A stretch of 64,000 nucleotides of DNA from Platerodrilus igneus (Eukaryota; Arthropoda; Insecta; Coleoptera; Lycidae): assembly GCA_036346225.1 (NCBI GenBank), contig JARFIW010000494.1:1922001-1986000 (forward strand), read 5' to 3'. Both the position numbers and the translations under genes were made by a program. Under the pieces are notes generated by a model. It ran no database searches. It was not told the origin of the DNA and was given only the letters and a program-made list of their open reading frames with translations. This document shows, in pieces, positions 1-11,166 of the stretch (within the stretch, counting starts at the first letter, position 1; each line of letters opens with the position of its first letter).

Positions 1-91
1 TTCTGTCCCTGTACACTAATACCTATCTCTTTCCTCTCTCAAGCTAAGTTTAAAGCTTCTTCAACATAAACATTAAAAATCAAAGGAGATA
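1..91 (-). pseudogene. LINE reverse transcriptase fragment (part a)
   Basis: Read on the minus strand this encodes a block of the form SPLIFNVYVEEAL, which is the conserved stretch just before the catalytic FADD motif in non-LTR retrotransposon reverse transcriptases. An in-frame stop follows. The same DNA recurs at 60157-60240 with a few differences, so both are copies of one LINE family. The fragment ends abruptly at a TA dinucleotide where a mariner element begins; more of the same LINE resumes at 2902-3330 beyond the mariner, with part of the RT domain missing between. Non-functional remnant; it continues off the left edge. Confidence 0.75.
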
Positions 92-131
92 CGAGGGCGG
101 TTTGAAAAGTTTGCAAAATGTGTTTTTCAAA

Positions 132-245
132 ATGAATAAAAGTGAAACGCGCGCTGTTATCAACTATTTTGTAAAAAAGGGTTGGAAAGCAACAGAAATA
201 CATAAACATATGCAGAATACATTAGGAGACTTCGCTCCATCCTTG
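132..245 (+). pseudogene. Mariner transposase N-terminal helix-turn-helix fragment
   Basis: An ATG at 132 opens a short frame beginning MNKSETRAVINYF and running to a GDFAPS-type block. This matches the layout of the first DNA-binding helix-turn-helix of mariner transposases, where a G-D-S-A-P-S block precedes a K-K-W block. The frame is cut after about 38 residues by the inserted 1.84 kb. The continuation, starting with a KWVTELKRGR block, is found at 2089. The assignment rests on recognition of the mariner family pattern and on the continuation downstream. Confidence 0.75.
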
Positions 246-469
246 TGGGCAATAATATTTAATTTTTTGCAATATTTATAAAAATATGAACAGAAAGTAA
301 TTTAGAATATTGAAGAATAACTTAAATTTAAATATAAGGTAGTTTACAATCGGCAATAGTAATAATAAAAGTTGATTTAAGCAATTAACTAAAAGCACAT
401 GTGAGGATGATTTAAGATTGTGAAATATGTCAGGTTTTTGATTGGCTAGACCAGTCATGTGACCGAAAG

Positions 470-479
470 TATATAAATA
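470..479 (+). promoter_or_regulatory. TATA box of the inserted transcription unit
   Basis: TATATAAATA lies about 25 bp downstream of a GATTGG (inverted CCAAT) motif and upstream of a purine-rich leader. The open frame at 689-1321 is downstream on the same strand, with a possible intron between a donor near 656 and an acceptor near 720. Promoter function is inferred from motif spacing only. Confidence 0.4.
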
Positions 480-688
480 CGGTAAGGGAAAAATTAGAAG
501 AAGAAGACACACAAAGCCACACAAAGATATAAAAAGACATACGAAGGTTAATGTAACTAGCCTGAGGGCTGTTACGTGATATGCTGCAATGCCGCGTAGC
601 AGCATTGGTTATGTTCAAGTTTAAATTAACGCGATGTTTGGTTAATTAATCTGCAAGGTAAGGATGCTTATACTTTAAGAAATAGTGA

Positions 689-1321
689 AAATCAAGGAGT
701 TGGACAATACTAAATATTAGTATTCAGGGATACAAAAATATTAGCTTCATTTTACAAGATAAGGCTCTTAAAGGAGAATTTAATAGCGGTGAATTTAAAT
801 TTAATCAGAAAACTAAATGGCTAAGCTGTAAGGCGTTTAATGATAGGAAGCGCAGGTTTACTAACTGCGAAGAAGATGATGACTCACCACCTACATACTG
901 TTCACTATTTAGTGATGGTGGAAGTCCGGTAAATTGTTCTGAGGTTCACGAGGAAGAACCACCAACATACTCTGCATTATTTGAGGTTCACGAAGAATTG
1001 CCACTTCCGTACGGTTTGTGGTTTACCAGAAATAATCCCTACCTACATCCAATACGTGAAACTCCCACACCATATGATGATTTGCTACCTTGTGGGAGTG
1101 CTAGTTTAAATGAACAGACTCAGGTTTTTGGAAGCTTGGTCCCAATCCAATTTGGTGAAGAAGTAGGGGAATATAAAGAGTTTCGAGCACAAAATTTATC
1201 AACACCCGTGTTAAGCACTATCAACCCCGGTGAGGATAAGTTACCTAGGAAGTACCGTAGACACTGGAGCAACAGTGGGTATTGTATACCCAAAACAAGT
1301 ATTGGGCGAATCTTTGAATAA
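689..1321 (+). CDS. Uncharacterised acidic ORF with repeated PPTY motifs
   Basis: An open frame of 210 codons runs from just after a TGA at 686 to a TAA at 1319. It has no early ATG, so it is probably a 3' exon; TAG at 718-720 could be its acceptor. Upstream half: rich in Lys and Phe. Middle: acidic stretches, each followed by a similar motif, PPTYCSLF (about 887-910) and PPTYSALF (about 959-982), with a weaker TPYDDLL near 1070. PPxY is the ligand of WW domains and also serves as a late-domain motif in retroelement Gag proteins. AATAAA overlaps the stop codon. I do not recognise the family. An ORF this long in AT-rich DNA that is otherwise full of stops is unlikely by chance. Confidence 0.45.
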   Translation, partial: KSRSWTILNISIQGYKNISFILQDKALKGEFNSGEFKFNQKTKWLSCKAFNDRKRRFTNCEEDDDSPPTYCSLFSDGGSPVNCSEVHEEEPPTYSALFEVHEELPLPYGLWFTRNNPYLHPIRETPTPYDDLLPCGSASLNEQTQVFGSLVPIQFGEEVGEYKEFRAQNLSTPVLSTINPGEDKLPRKYRRHWSNSGYCIPKTSIGRIFE

Positions 1322-2088
1322 ATGATTCGAGAGAATGGGCGTGTATATGCATATGCATGCATACACGTGAGGATGCAGGTATGAACTTTATATATTTATC
1401 CATGTTTTTATATGAATATGTTATTAAGTTGCTAGGTTAATGTTGGAATTTTTGGACATTATTATTAACGTTACCACTTATTATTATGAATTTTGTTTAG
1501 AATATCAAGAGTTCTTGGTTATGTTTAATTCGGGGTCAATTTGTTTTAATTGTAGAATTTACGTTGATTAGTACAGTGTATAACAACTCGGGTTAAGGTA
1601 ATTTTTAGTTAAATAATAGATATTTTCTTGTTGCATTCATGTGTCTTTTAATTTATTGGGCAAAAGACCATGAAAGTGAAAGGTTTATCGATATAGGTAA
1701 TGTATAGTTATATAACCATACCAAAAGTTATTAAATTCATTACTTGATACGAATGTTGAAAGACATATATAGGTTACAATTAGACGTAGATTGAAATACA
1801 TTTTGGGTACAAGGATTTTGTAAACTCTCGAGTAAGTTAACTCACCAGTGTCGATTTCAGAGTTCTATTCCTAACTACCCCGAGGAATGTCCATGTACTC
1901 TCCGCTGTAGAGGAGCCGAGGCGTTTGAATGAAGTATAGTGATGGCTGTTGGATCAGAAATAGTCAACAACCTTGTGGAGTAGGTGAGTGGACCCTTGTA
2001 TTGAAATCTTGAACTTTAAGAATTGATATTTGCATTTTATTTTTATGCATAAGATAACTCATTTCTTGTTTCTTTGAGTGTAACTTAG

Positions 2089-2901
2089 CACAAGTGGGTG
2101 ACAGAACTTAAACGTGGTCGTGAGAGTCTAGTAGATGACCTGCGCAGCGGATGACCAAAAACTGCCACCATGCCTGAAATCGTCCAAAAAGTTAATGATA
2201 TGGTTATGCAGGATCGTCGATTAAAGGTCTCCGAAATTGCTAAGGATGCAGGTATCTCAGATGAAAGAGCATTTCATATCTTAACAGCGGAATTAGGTAT
2301 GAAAAAGCTTTTGGCAAGATGGGTGCCGCGCATATTGACAATTGATCAAAATCTTCAGAGGTAGAGAATGTGTCAACAGAGTTTAGAGCGCCTTAACTCA
2401 AATAAAACCGATTTGGTCCGACGATTTGTTATGACAGATGAAACTTGGGTTCACTATTATACCCTTGAAACCAGGCAACAATCTAAACAATGGAGACATA
2501 GGGGTTCTCCACCAACAAAGAAAGCAATGTCTGTGAAGTCGGCTGGAAAAGTTATGGCATCAGTTTTTTGGGATGCTAAAGGTGTCCTACTAATTGACTA
2601 TCTTCCCAAGGGCCAAACAATAAACGGTGAATATTACGCTAAACTTCTAGGCCAACTGGATAAAAATATTCGCGAAAAAAGACCTGCATTGCGTAAGAAG
2701 ATCATTTTCCAGCAGGATAATGCACGTCCACACACAAGTGCAGTAGCAATGCAAAAATTGAATGATCTGAAGTACGATCTGTTGCAACATCCACCTTATT
2801 CGCCTGATTTGGCTACTTCTGACTTCCACCTATATACACGACTAAAAGTTTTCCGGGGGCGTTTTTCACGGGCGAAGAAGTAAAAGCCACTGTCGACGAC
2901 T
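2089..2901 (+). pseudogene. Mariner transposase, main body (degenerate)
   Basis: The frame starts with KWVTELKRGRESL (second helix-turn-helix linker), then DLRSG, a TGA, PKTATMPEIV, and the second helix-turn-helix up to WVPRIL. A TAG at 2362 breaks it again. The downstream open frame (2368-2883) carries the catalytic core: MTDETWVHYY (first Asp), QQDNARPHTS (second Asp) and HPPYSPDLATSD (third Asp), with 34 residues between the second and third. A frameshift close to 2870 moves the FxGEEVKA-like tail into another frame, and the sequence then runs into LINE DNA. At least two stops and one frameshift make it inactive. The family assignment is firm. Confidence 0.9.
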
Positions 2902-3330
2902 AAATAATTCTCAGTCAAAGCTTCTACTCTATTTTTAATTATTATTGTTACTATTTTGGAAGCATGGGAAGTTAAACTAACCGTTCCAAAATTCTCACAC
3001 CTATCAGCTCCTGACTTTTTTTGGGATTGGGATAATATTTTTTTTTGAAATCTATTGGGACAGACCTCACCTGTGTCATATATTACTTTTACTAGTTCAT
3101 ATAATTTGTCTAAAGTTTTTTGACTTGCATATTTTAATAATTCTGCAGGAATATCGTTTATCCCTGGCGCTTTATTTAGTTTAAGATCCCTAACAGCTCT
3201 ATCAAATTCCTCTATTAATATTGAGAACCCTAATTTCTACATCCTCTTTTTGGTCGTTCTCTAACTCATCCATATCATCTTCCTTATATAAATCTTCTAA
3301 ATATCTTTTCCATCTATCTGCTACCTCAAC
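2902..3330 (-). pseudogene. LINE ORF2 fragment: linker and first RT motifs (part b)
   Basis: On the minus strand the sequence reads through the endonuclease-RT linker (RYLEDLYKEDDMDEL), the KAPGINDIPAELLK motif that opens the RT domain, and a downstream KKSGADRCENF... motif. This is the usual order in craniofacial-development-protein-2-like LINE polyproteins of insects. Small shifts and one stop break the frame. It belongs with the fragment at 1-91: a mariner separates them and roughly 90 codons of RT between them are missing. Confidence 0.75.
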
Positions 3331-3860
3331 TTAGATCAAATCTATTAAAAGTAAGAGTGTTTTGAACTCTGAACACAAACTTTCCTGGTAAAGATCCTTA
3401 CAAAAATAAAATAATTATATAATTCAGACCTATCCTACTTTAGACTTAAATGACAAAATTCAAATATCAGTTACAAACAGTGTTAAAAAAATTATACTTG
3501 CAAAAATCCACGAAGGGCTTTATCAATTAAATATCTTCTTCATCGTGGTTTTATTTTAAATTGACATTCAAATCCCAGTTTATAAAATCTTTCATACTAT
3601 TTAAATCTTCATTTAGTAACCAATGTACATCCTCGGAATTATTCAATAAAATTTTTAATAACTTTACATATCGAAGCACTTCCCATCTTCATTGTATATA
3701 ATTACATTTAATAATTTTCATATTTATGTACAGATAATGTTTAAAACATACGTCTATTCACTGTTAAATTTTAAATATTAAATTACAGTAGGTGTATTGC
3801 ATACTTCAAATAACGTCTTCACAACTTAAATGAACATTTCACGTTCGAATTCATAAATGA
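3331..3860. other. No recognised feature
   Basis: AT-rich DNA with stops in all frames. I see no protein motif, RNA gene or repeat shared with the rest of the window. Confidence 0.5.
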
Positions 3861-3861
3861 C

Positions 3862-4222
3862 TGAATGGGGGACTATTTTAACTCCAAAATCTTTTACCCA
3901 AGAGGATGCCATCATCTTAATTACAATTTAGGTACGCTGTGTACTTGGGAGGTAATGTGATGGTGGTTTCCCATTGCTTTCCACATCGCAGTAGTGTGTC
4001 TTAGAATGCCATACCGACCCCTATGGTCTCTGCCAATCTAAGTACTGAAAGAGCTGCTGCCCTCTTTCTGGGACCTGTCTTAGTCTAGTTCCTCACTAAA
4101 GACCATACTAATCTGGTTGAACCTGTAGTTTAGCTCTTTAGAACACTGGAATACGCAAAGCCATTCCACCCATTCTACTTATCTAGAACTTCTTCAAGAT
4201 GTAAGTCCATTCGGAATGGAAA
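3862..4222 (-). repeat. Interspersed repeat A, short copy (provides SINE empty site)
   Basis: The minus strand of this block matches the plus strand of 31197-31500 and then 31825-31850, from a TTCCATTCCGAATGGA start, through AGAGGGCAGC and a CACATTACCTCCCAAGTACA block, to a CCCATTCAG end. In this copy the sequence runs straight through the point where the other copy is interrupted by a SINE, so it acts as the unoccupied site. The class of the repeat is not clear; the longer copy continues for another 450 bp and ends in an ATG microsatellite, as LINE or SINE tails often do. Confidence 0.65.
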
Positions 4223-5002
4223 TATAATTAGTGATAAATAAATTCTAGCCAATCTAACGGCATAACTTTAAACTATGTTTAAACTTATATAGTTTGAAAA
4301 TAGTTCTATATATTTAAGTCTTTATTGTATTCTGAAATAATGAAAAAAAATTGATATTCGATTTCACCTTTAAATCGAATCCCATGCCCATTCAAATAAA
4401 ATATAGTAACAAAAAGAACAGTAAGTACAATTAATGAAAAACTATCACCTAACTTTTGGTTCTTTGAGCAAAACGTTCTTGTATAAAAATCTTTCAATTG
4501 GGTGGTAATTCATTGTTTTTAAATAGTTTTTCGATGGATGTTTTATCATATAAATAGCCACTGGGAATTAATTCAGTTGTTAATAATTCTTTTCGAAGTT
4601 CTTTTGCACTTTTAACAATATAGTTTGTAGAATCCATTGTGCAGAGACGTAATATTTTTTTATTATGTAAATAAATTGCTTTCTAAACCGATTTAGAAGT
4701 ATTAAAACAAGAGAAAAATAAGTGAAAGGTGTCTCCCAGAATATTTATTTGCAAATTTTAACAGACTTAATTTTTAATAAGTCCTTGGTCTGGTATGAAA
4801 AACAATATGGGATTTGCTGTTTTCTGTAAACAGTAATTTAAGCTTTCAAAAGCCAATGTGATTGTAATATTATATACTGAACAGGGAAGTAGATCATTAT
4901 AGCCAAATGCTGGTTAGAAGCCCGATGCACAAAACACTGAGAGTAGCTATAAGTACGAGGCTAGAATCCTTCCAGTGAGGTATGTATACTATTTTACTCA
5001 CA

Positions 5003-5005
<3 letters not shown>
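4223..5005. other. No recognised feature
   Basis: AT-rich sequence. Open frames here are short and carry no motif I recognise. It ends at the first long (TA)n tract. Confidence 0.5.

Positions 5006-5041
<36 letters not shown>
5006..5041. repeat. (TA)n microsatellite, tract 1
   Basis: About 36 bp of uninterrupted TA. It is the left border of an LTR-like block whose right border is the tract at 7209-7247. Confidence 0.95.
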
Positions 5042-5043
<2 letters not shown>

Positions 5044-7206
5044 ACTCAAATTTAGACCAGGGTAGAAAATTAATTAACGACATCAAATAATTTTATTCAC
5101 AGTGTATAAGGAATTTTATTAGATAATACGCGTTATTAAAAACCGTGGAGCATACAAATTTATTCGTTTCACTAAAAATAAGGGATTTAAATTATTTACT
5201 AGACGCTTTCTATAAAAAGAAGCAGAATTAAAATGCTCAACGTGTATTTAATTTAGAAATTACGTGCAAAATTTATATTAATTAATTCAAGTTCTAAGTA
5301 ACGGGTATTAAACAAAGTGTACAAATAATAATTAATAGTTAATTTGTATTCACTAAAAATTAAAGGGTAGAAGTCAATGCCATTCATTATTATTTTAATT
5401 GGAGTTAATTGAACGATTATTAAGGTATAATATGCACAAAAGCTTTTAAAAACCCAATAATATTCAAATCGTAGAAGTGTTATTTAAAGTATTACGATTG
5501 AACACCTGCGTATTTTTAAAAGTCAATTTCAGTTTAATTTGTTTGGATAAACATGAAAATTCTGCGTATATTGGAAACGGTCGGATAAACCGTAGCTTAT
5601 ATTAACAGGAAGGCTAGATACGGGGTTATTTAACCCAAATAAGAATACACGTGGACTGAAATAATCGATAATACAGAGTATTGATTTGTACCACTCAGGC
5701 CAAGGTAGAAAAAGACAGATAAAATGCGCAAGGCAGAGACACAGTTAATGAAAGGCGTGATTTGAGCAACGTCACGAGGAAATGATTGGTTGTAATAAGA
5801 TGCAGATATGAGAGATGTAAACGTAACGATTTCTATACAAAATTAATTAGTATTCTCGGACGTGTTTGCGAGCCGTGTGGAAATTTCTTAGATTTTCAAC
5901 TGGCGCGTGTGCAAATTTAATAGAACCACGTGCCGGACTGTCGAAAAGGGAACATAGTATGCGAAATTCTGAAAACTGGCCGTCGCGGGACAAAACCGAC
6001 ATACAGGCGGGCTATTATATAAACCCGGACTCTAAACGGTTTCGCTCTCTTAGATTTTCGAGTTTGATTCAATACTTTAAACAGTTTGCTCGTATATTTT
6101 GTGATTATTGAATACTTTAAAACAGTTTGCTCTTTACGTGCTACGATACAAGTTATTATGCATTAGTGCACTTAGAAAAGAAGATAGAAGGTAATAAAGT
6201 CTATTTATATTTGCGAGTATTACTGTACCAATTATCCAAATTTGTAACGATAAATGAATAAACAAAAGTATGCAGTTTTGGGGTCTAGCGTGAAAGAAGT
6301 ATGAATTTCTTTGCTATTTTTCGGGGGTGTTAATAATCAAATGTTATTCGTAATCGTGATTGGATCCACAAAACAAGATTTAGATATACTTAGATGAGTT
6401 CCAGAGAAGCCCTGAAACAATTTTAGATGAATGGTGGTGTAGAAAATTTTTTAAAGGTGACCAGTAATCCGAGGACCTAAACATAACCCAGTTGGAATGG
6501 TGTGATTAACAAAGGACGATGTACATTGGAGCCACGAGTGCATTAACCATCAGGTAACTTATGCTTTGTTGTTCAATCTTTGATGTTTTGGTGTGTGTTG
6601 AATATCTTTATAATTTATTTAAAAAAAAAAAATGGACAGTAGTAAATTTGTAGAAACAACAAATTTTTAATTTTAAGGTGAAATTTTCTTGTTTAAGTAG
6701 AAAGGAGTATTTAGCAGTTTATGTTCTTGATTATGATGAAAATTTGGGTCTGTCTTTGAGCTCAATTAGACTAACCTGTTTGATTAACGTAAAGGGTGGG
6801 AGATGCTCCCTTTGTACTCGGACTCAGGTCTGCAAATATTGTTAAATTAATTAGTAGGCATCCTACAAGGACTTTAATTCTGGATGCAAATTAAAAATGA
6901 TGACAAATTTAAACTTGAAATTTTATGATACTGAAATTTATGCTGAAATTTAATTTTGAAATTTTAATGTATTATGAATATTGACGTAAATAGAGTTAAC
7001 GTTGATGTTTGTGATAGGAATGTGTTTGTTTTTTTTATGAATGAGGATGAAAGTTTTAATTAGGTGAGCAGCCGAGGCGGAAAGAGTAAAAAGGCGACTA
7101 TCTGAAGAGATTCAACAGGGCGAGAACCACGGCAAATCTTGGTGCCCAATTCGAGAGGCTCGAATATTTTTTTTTACTCTGGTGAGGCTTTTTGTAGGTT
7201 TCACAG

Positions 7207-7208
<2 letters not shown>
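5042..7208 (+). mobile_element. Possible LTR-like block bounded by (TA)n tracts
   Basis: The block lies between two long TA tracts. It contains a TATA box near 6012-6022 (CTATTATATAAACCCGG) with a CT-rich downstream stretch. Its right end, CTCTGGTGAGG...CACAGCA just before the TA tract, resembles the right end of the block ending at 11166 (CATCTGGTGAAGG...CATAGCA). A GGTGCCCAATTCGAGAGGC at about 7142 looks like a primer-binding-site-type sequence but lies inside the block. An 81-codon ORF (5866-6111) overlaps the TATA region and is probably fortuitous. The left end does not show the expected inverted match, so the call is tentative. Confidence 0.3.
6012..6022 (+). promoter_or_regulatory. TATA box
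   Basis: TTATATAAACC in a locally GC-richer context, followed about 25-30 bp later by a pyrimidine-rich TTCGCTCTCTTAG that could hold an initiator. GAAGATAGAAGGTAATAAAG near 6179-6200 has a donor-like AG|GTAATA. No downstream coding frame was identified. Confidence 0.35.

Positions 7209-7247
<39 letters not shown>
7209..7247. repeat. (TA)n microsatellite, tract 2
   Basis: About 39 bp of TA repeats directly following CACAGCA, the right end of the preceding LTR-like block. Confidence 0.95.
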
Positions 7248-7252
<5 letters not shown>

Positions 7253-9471
7253 TTGTGTGTTTCACATGGTTTTATTTTAATTTTTATATAATTTGATAAA
7301 TTATTTCAACAAAGACATATGTGAGACCGTTGCTAGGGAACATAATGTTCGATAATTTTGACATAATATTGTATCGGTTATGTCTACCAGATTGTTAATG
7401 ATTGTATTTCTATTTCTATCCGGGATATTAAATAAGTACAGAGTTGTTTATTCTTATTTAATTTTAGAAATCATGATGTAATGCAGTTAGATTTACAAAA
7501 TTGACACTGATACTTGCTAATACGAAAGTGACATTTGCTAGCTGGGAAAGCAACTTTCCCGGATAGCTTGGAAAGTGAAGTAAGTAATGACTTGCTTTGA
7601 AGGATATAAATGCACACATTAGTAACCGAGTGTGAGATAACACCATATTGTTCACGAAATACATCAAAGATAAAACGCACGAGTCACATAGAAACGGAAA
7701 GGAAAGCGAAGCAAGGGCCCGCAAAAATCACGATTATGTATAAAAAGACAAGGGGATTTAGAGATACCAAACTAACTGCAAATGTGGAGAATGGGATGGT
7801 TCACATAGACAAAGAAAGTACATCACCAAGGAGTTTCTATTTACAATAAAAATAAAAATTTCTATTTACACCAACAAAGAAAAAAAATTATAACCTACAG
7901 ACAATTTTATTATTGTTACATGTAATTAAAAAAATAATGTTTATACTTTCATATAACAAGTGTATTCAGTTAAAAATATGAAATGCAGAACAAATTCTAG
8001 TAATCATTTTAAAAAAAAACATCAAGAAGTATTAGCGAAGCTAATTTCGAAGCGGGTTTTGTTACGCACAAACATCAAATGTAGAGCAATACGATACAAA
8101 AGAAAAGATCGCAACATGCCTCCATGTGCAGTATTACTTACCTTGCAGTATCTTGCATCTATATCAGTGAATCCTCAAAACACCGTGACATCGCTCACTG
8201 AGGGGTTGTCTTCACGGTAGTTTGGACATTAAGGCTGTGACCATACTTGCAACAGCAGGCCGGTGTAAAAAAGAATTTGGGCCTACGTAAAAAAAAGCTA
8301 TGCACAGAAGATATAAGCTTCTTGTAGCAGACGTGCATCGCTCTTGAAGTAACAAAGTCAGACATGCATAAAGTACAAGCTAGGATGGAAAGCAGAATCA
8401 AAGCGAACCCAGTTTTGGAAACGATATCATAATCGATTCAAATAATTGGGTACCACATGTCAAAAGAATACTTCTAGAGTCCTTTTAATGCGTAAATAGA
8501 TACAGAAAACCAGCAAACTCAAATACAATTGCCTTTGTTAATCACACATGTAGAAAATATATGCTATTTAAACTTGCATTATTACTTATAAATAAAGTGA
8601 ACATATTCTTTCAGAAAGCAAAGATTGTAGATAACCGAGTACATTTGCGGTGTTATTTCAAACAATAAAGATAGATTGACATACTTTGACTTACACTAAA
8701 TACACTGATAACATTCTACAGAGTGTTGAACAAATACTTGTTTCAATTGTATTAGGAAGTTTTATAGGAACAAATCGATTTATTGAATTATAAAGCGTAA
8801 TCAAGGATGTCTCTTATAACAGGTAGTTACACAAAAGTCAAAGCGGAAGCGTGGGAATATTTAAACAATCCATAAATCCAATGAAAATATTTAGCAGGGC
8901 ACAACTGAATGTAACAAATTAAATAAACAAAGATAATAAACACATTGATTTTTATTTACTTAGCTTCTTTTTCTATTATTCAAACGTATTTATATAAGTG
9001 GAGAAAAATTCCCAGACATATTTACAAGAAAACTATAAACTATTCCCTGTAGTTTCAAAAATCTCATAATGCACTCATCAAATAAACCTAATTTATCACA
9101 ACCTCAAAGTATGCAATTGGAGAATTGTTAATCCTCATTTGTTCCTAAATTTCCTTTCGTGATTTACATTAAACTTGATATAAATTACTATTTCAGATCT
9201 GAATTAGCTTACAGTAGAACAAACTATGGATTAACAAATGAATACTAAAGTATTCTTTAAGATTGGGTTTCGTTTTTTAAATGGTACGCATCCTTAAAGA
9301 GTATTATTTTACGTAGAAATCTTATTTTATGTGCTAATGAAGACGCTTATGTTTATATACAGTAAAAAAATTAAATATAAGGAAATTTTACTTTTCTACG
9401 TCTTTCTTCTCTTTGGGATGGTTTTTTTCATAGAATTTGGTGCTTAATGACCTCTCGTGACATCATCACAT

Positions 9472-9473
<2 letters not shown>
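7248..9473. other. No recognised gene
   Basis: Open frames of up to about 86 codons occur on both strands (for example 7464-7724 minus, 7610-7849 and 7960-8220 plus) but they overlap each other, lack motifs I recognise and show no consistent splice context. The rest is AT-rich with no clear repeats. Confidence 0.4.

Positions 9474-9505
<32 letters not shown>
9474..9505. repeat. (TA)n microsatellite, tract 3
   Basis: About 32 bp of TA repeats, immediately followed by TTGCTATGATA, the left end of the LTR-like block 9506-11166. Confidence 0.95.
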
Positions 9506-9507
<2 letters not shown>

Positions 9508-11164
9508 CTATGATAATAAGGTTATTTAAGTTATATAAGTCACAAGAGAGGAATACCTCATGTAAATATCATAAAAACCACGAATACCAAACATTTAAAT
9601 CATAAAATGTACATAATTCATCCATTATGCAAAAGCAAATACAAATCACCCTGTATAAAATCAATAATTAATTAAAGGAAGCTCATTTCGAATAACTTTA
9701 CTACATTCATTAAAATAAATAATTGCGGAAGCAATCCAATCATTTTTAGAACATTTAAAACATTCGTAAGCTTAAACACAAATACAAATTCAACATTTGT
9801 TAATCATAGTCTGCTAGGAAGTTCAGATATACGTGCAATTCAAAACGTACATAAAATGTCAGATTAAAAAAAAACAGCATATGTAAATAAAGTATCGATA
9901 TTAAAGGCGACGGACTATGTGCAATATAGAACGTAGATACATTAAATCATCCAAAATCCAACAGGTTGCAGATATACAACCATAATTGAAACGCCTTTCC
10001 CCCACGTATGAGCAACTGATAGCGTTCTGTCATCCAATGAGAACGCATGAAACATTCTGGAAGGAACTTGTTTCTATAAAACTAACGTAACAGATAAAAA
10101 AGGATCATTTATAATCTACGCGCCAACTGTGCTAGTTGAAGGAAAATTATTACGTGATAAGAATTTTTGGTGAAAGTTATAAGTTAAGAAATTGAAATGT
10201 AACAAAAATTAATAATTTCAAGAGAAATAAACAGTAAAGTGTGCGTTGCCACAAGTGTATATAGAATTTTGCCGCTAATATAAACATAAGTCTAGAAATA
10301 ATTGAGGTAAATAGAAATCTTTGCAATTTATTAATTTAGGGCTCGAAGTAATACTCCAAGTTGTGGGTAAAAGACTAAGAAATACTCTAATGGTTAAAAT
10401 ACTCTAAATACTAGGGTTAATACTTCAAATCATTGGGCAAACGATTCCAAGTTGCTGGTTAATGTTTCAAAGTACTGGGTTTACACGCTAAGTTGCTGGT
10501 TAACGATTCTAAGCTACCAAACAAATGATAGATTTGGGTCAGAAAGCAACAGCAACAAGAAACAGGAGAAATATAAGGTCAGAATTATTTATACAATTTA
10601 TACCAAGTTGCATTTATAATTTTGCATAATTTGTGTATTCAAAAGTGGGTTTGAAAGTTGCGTTTGATTAAAATAATTTTGTGTAAAGGGTTAACAAAAA
10701 TTTGATTGGTATGTGGAATTATGTTTAAGAAGGGGGATATTTCTTTGAATGTTCGACGAAACTATTCGTGGTAAGATATAATTTTTTTTGCTGGCTTTAA
10801 TTGCTATAAAAAGGTGTAAAAAGATATAATCTTTGTAAAGAGTTAATTCGATAGGAGTACTTATTGTAATTTTGATTTAAAAGTTCTATAAAAGACAAAT
10901 GATATTAAAAAGGGTGTAGACTTGTAAATTGTAATTTTATATAGTTCATTTTATAATTTTTGGTGAATTTAGTTTGTCTTATTCAGAGGTATTGAGTGTT
11001 GGAGAGGAGTGAGTAAAAATTCTGTTAACATATCGTCGTTCACTCTGTGCGGGTATCACTGAGCTAGAGCAGTAATTGTGTTAATTTTAAATTTTTTAAA
11101 GGCACAGAGAGGTGGCGATCAAGGCAATTGATCGTAGTACATCTGGTGAAGGGCGATATCATAG

Positions 11165-11166
<2 letters not shown>
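9506..11166 (+). mobile_element. Candidate solo LTR inserted in a (TA)n tract
   Basis: The block begins TGCTATGATA and ends TATCATAGCA, a perfect 10 bp inverted repeat with the TG...CA ends typical of LTRs. Both sides are pure (TA)n, so a short target duplication would be hidden in the repeat. Length is 1661 bp. A promoter-like region lies about a third of the way in: ATCCAATGAG near 10034 and TATAAAACTAACG near 10076. The right-end sequence resembles that of the block ending at 7208. No coding frame is present. A degenerate tandem motif (GTTGCTGGTTAA-like, 10380-10510) is included. A MITE or an unclassified element is the alternative. Confidence 0.45.

Larger units (their letters stand above)
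246..2085 (+). mobile_element. 1.84 kb insertion of unknown class inside the mariner
   Basis: The mariner transposase is continuous in sense on either side of this block, so the block is an insertion. The edges are placed only to within a few bases; GCA occurs at both junctions and could be a short target duplication. It contains a CCAAT-like GATTGG (439-444), a strong TATA box (470-479), a splice-donor-like AAG|GTAAGG near 656, a long open frame (689-1321) and an AATAAA (1317-1322). That arrangement resembles a self-contained transcription unit or a long LTR. 1322-2085 holds no recognisable gene. No matching copy was noticed elsewhere in the window. Confidence 0.5.
92..2901 (+). mobile_element. 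Mariner (DD34D) element, split by an insertion
   Basis: The left end CGAGGGCGGTTTGAAAAG follows a TA dinucleotide and resembles mariner terminal repeats. It is followed by a transposase N-terminus (132-245), then 1.84 kb of unrelated DNA (about 246-2085), then the rest of the transposase (2089-2901). The element sits inside a LINE reverse transcriptase whose pieces lie at 1-91 and 2902-3330. No right terminal repeat is visible, so the 3' end was probably lost when the junction with the LINE formed. The second and third catalytic Asp are separated by 34 residues, which is the mariner DD34D signature. Confidence 0.8.

Noticed and set aside
276..605. Hydrophobic 109-codon minus-strand frame
   Set aside because: Leu/Phe-rich product of an A/T-rich antisense strand inside the 1.84 kb insertion; the opposite strand holds the promoter-like signals.
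5866..6111. 81-codon ORF as a gene
   Set aside because: It spans the TATA-like promoter segment, has no motif, and its composition follows the local GC-rich patch.
7140..7160. GGTGCCCAATTCGAGAGGC as a primer-binding site
   Set aside because: No LTR end (CA) precedes it and no coding region follows; kept only as a remark in the (TA)n-bounded block.
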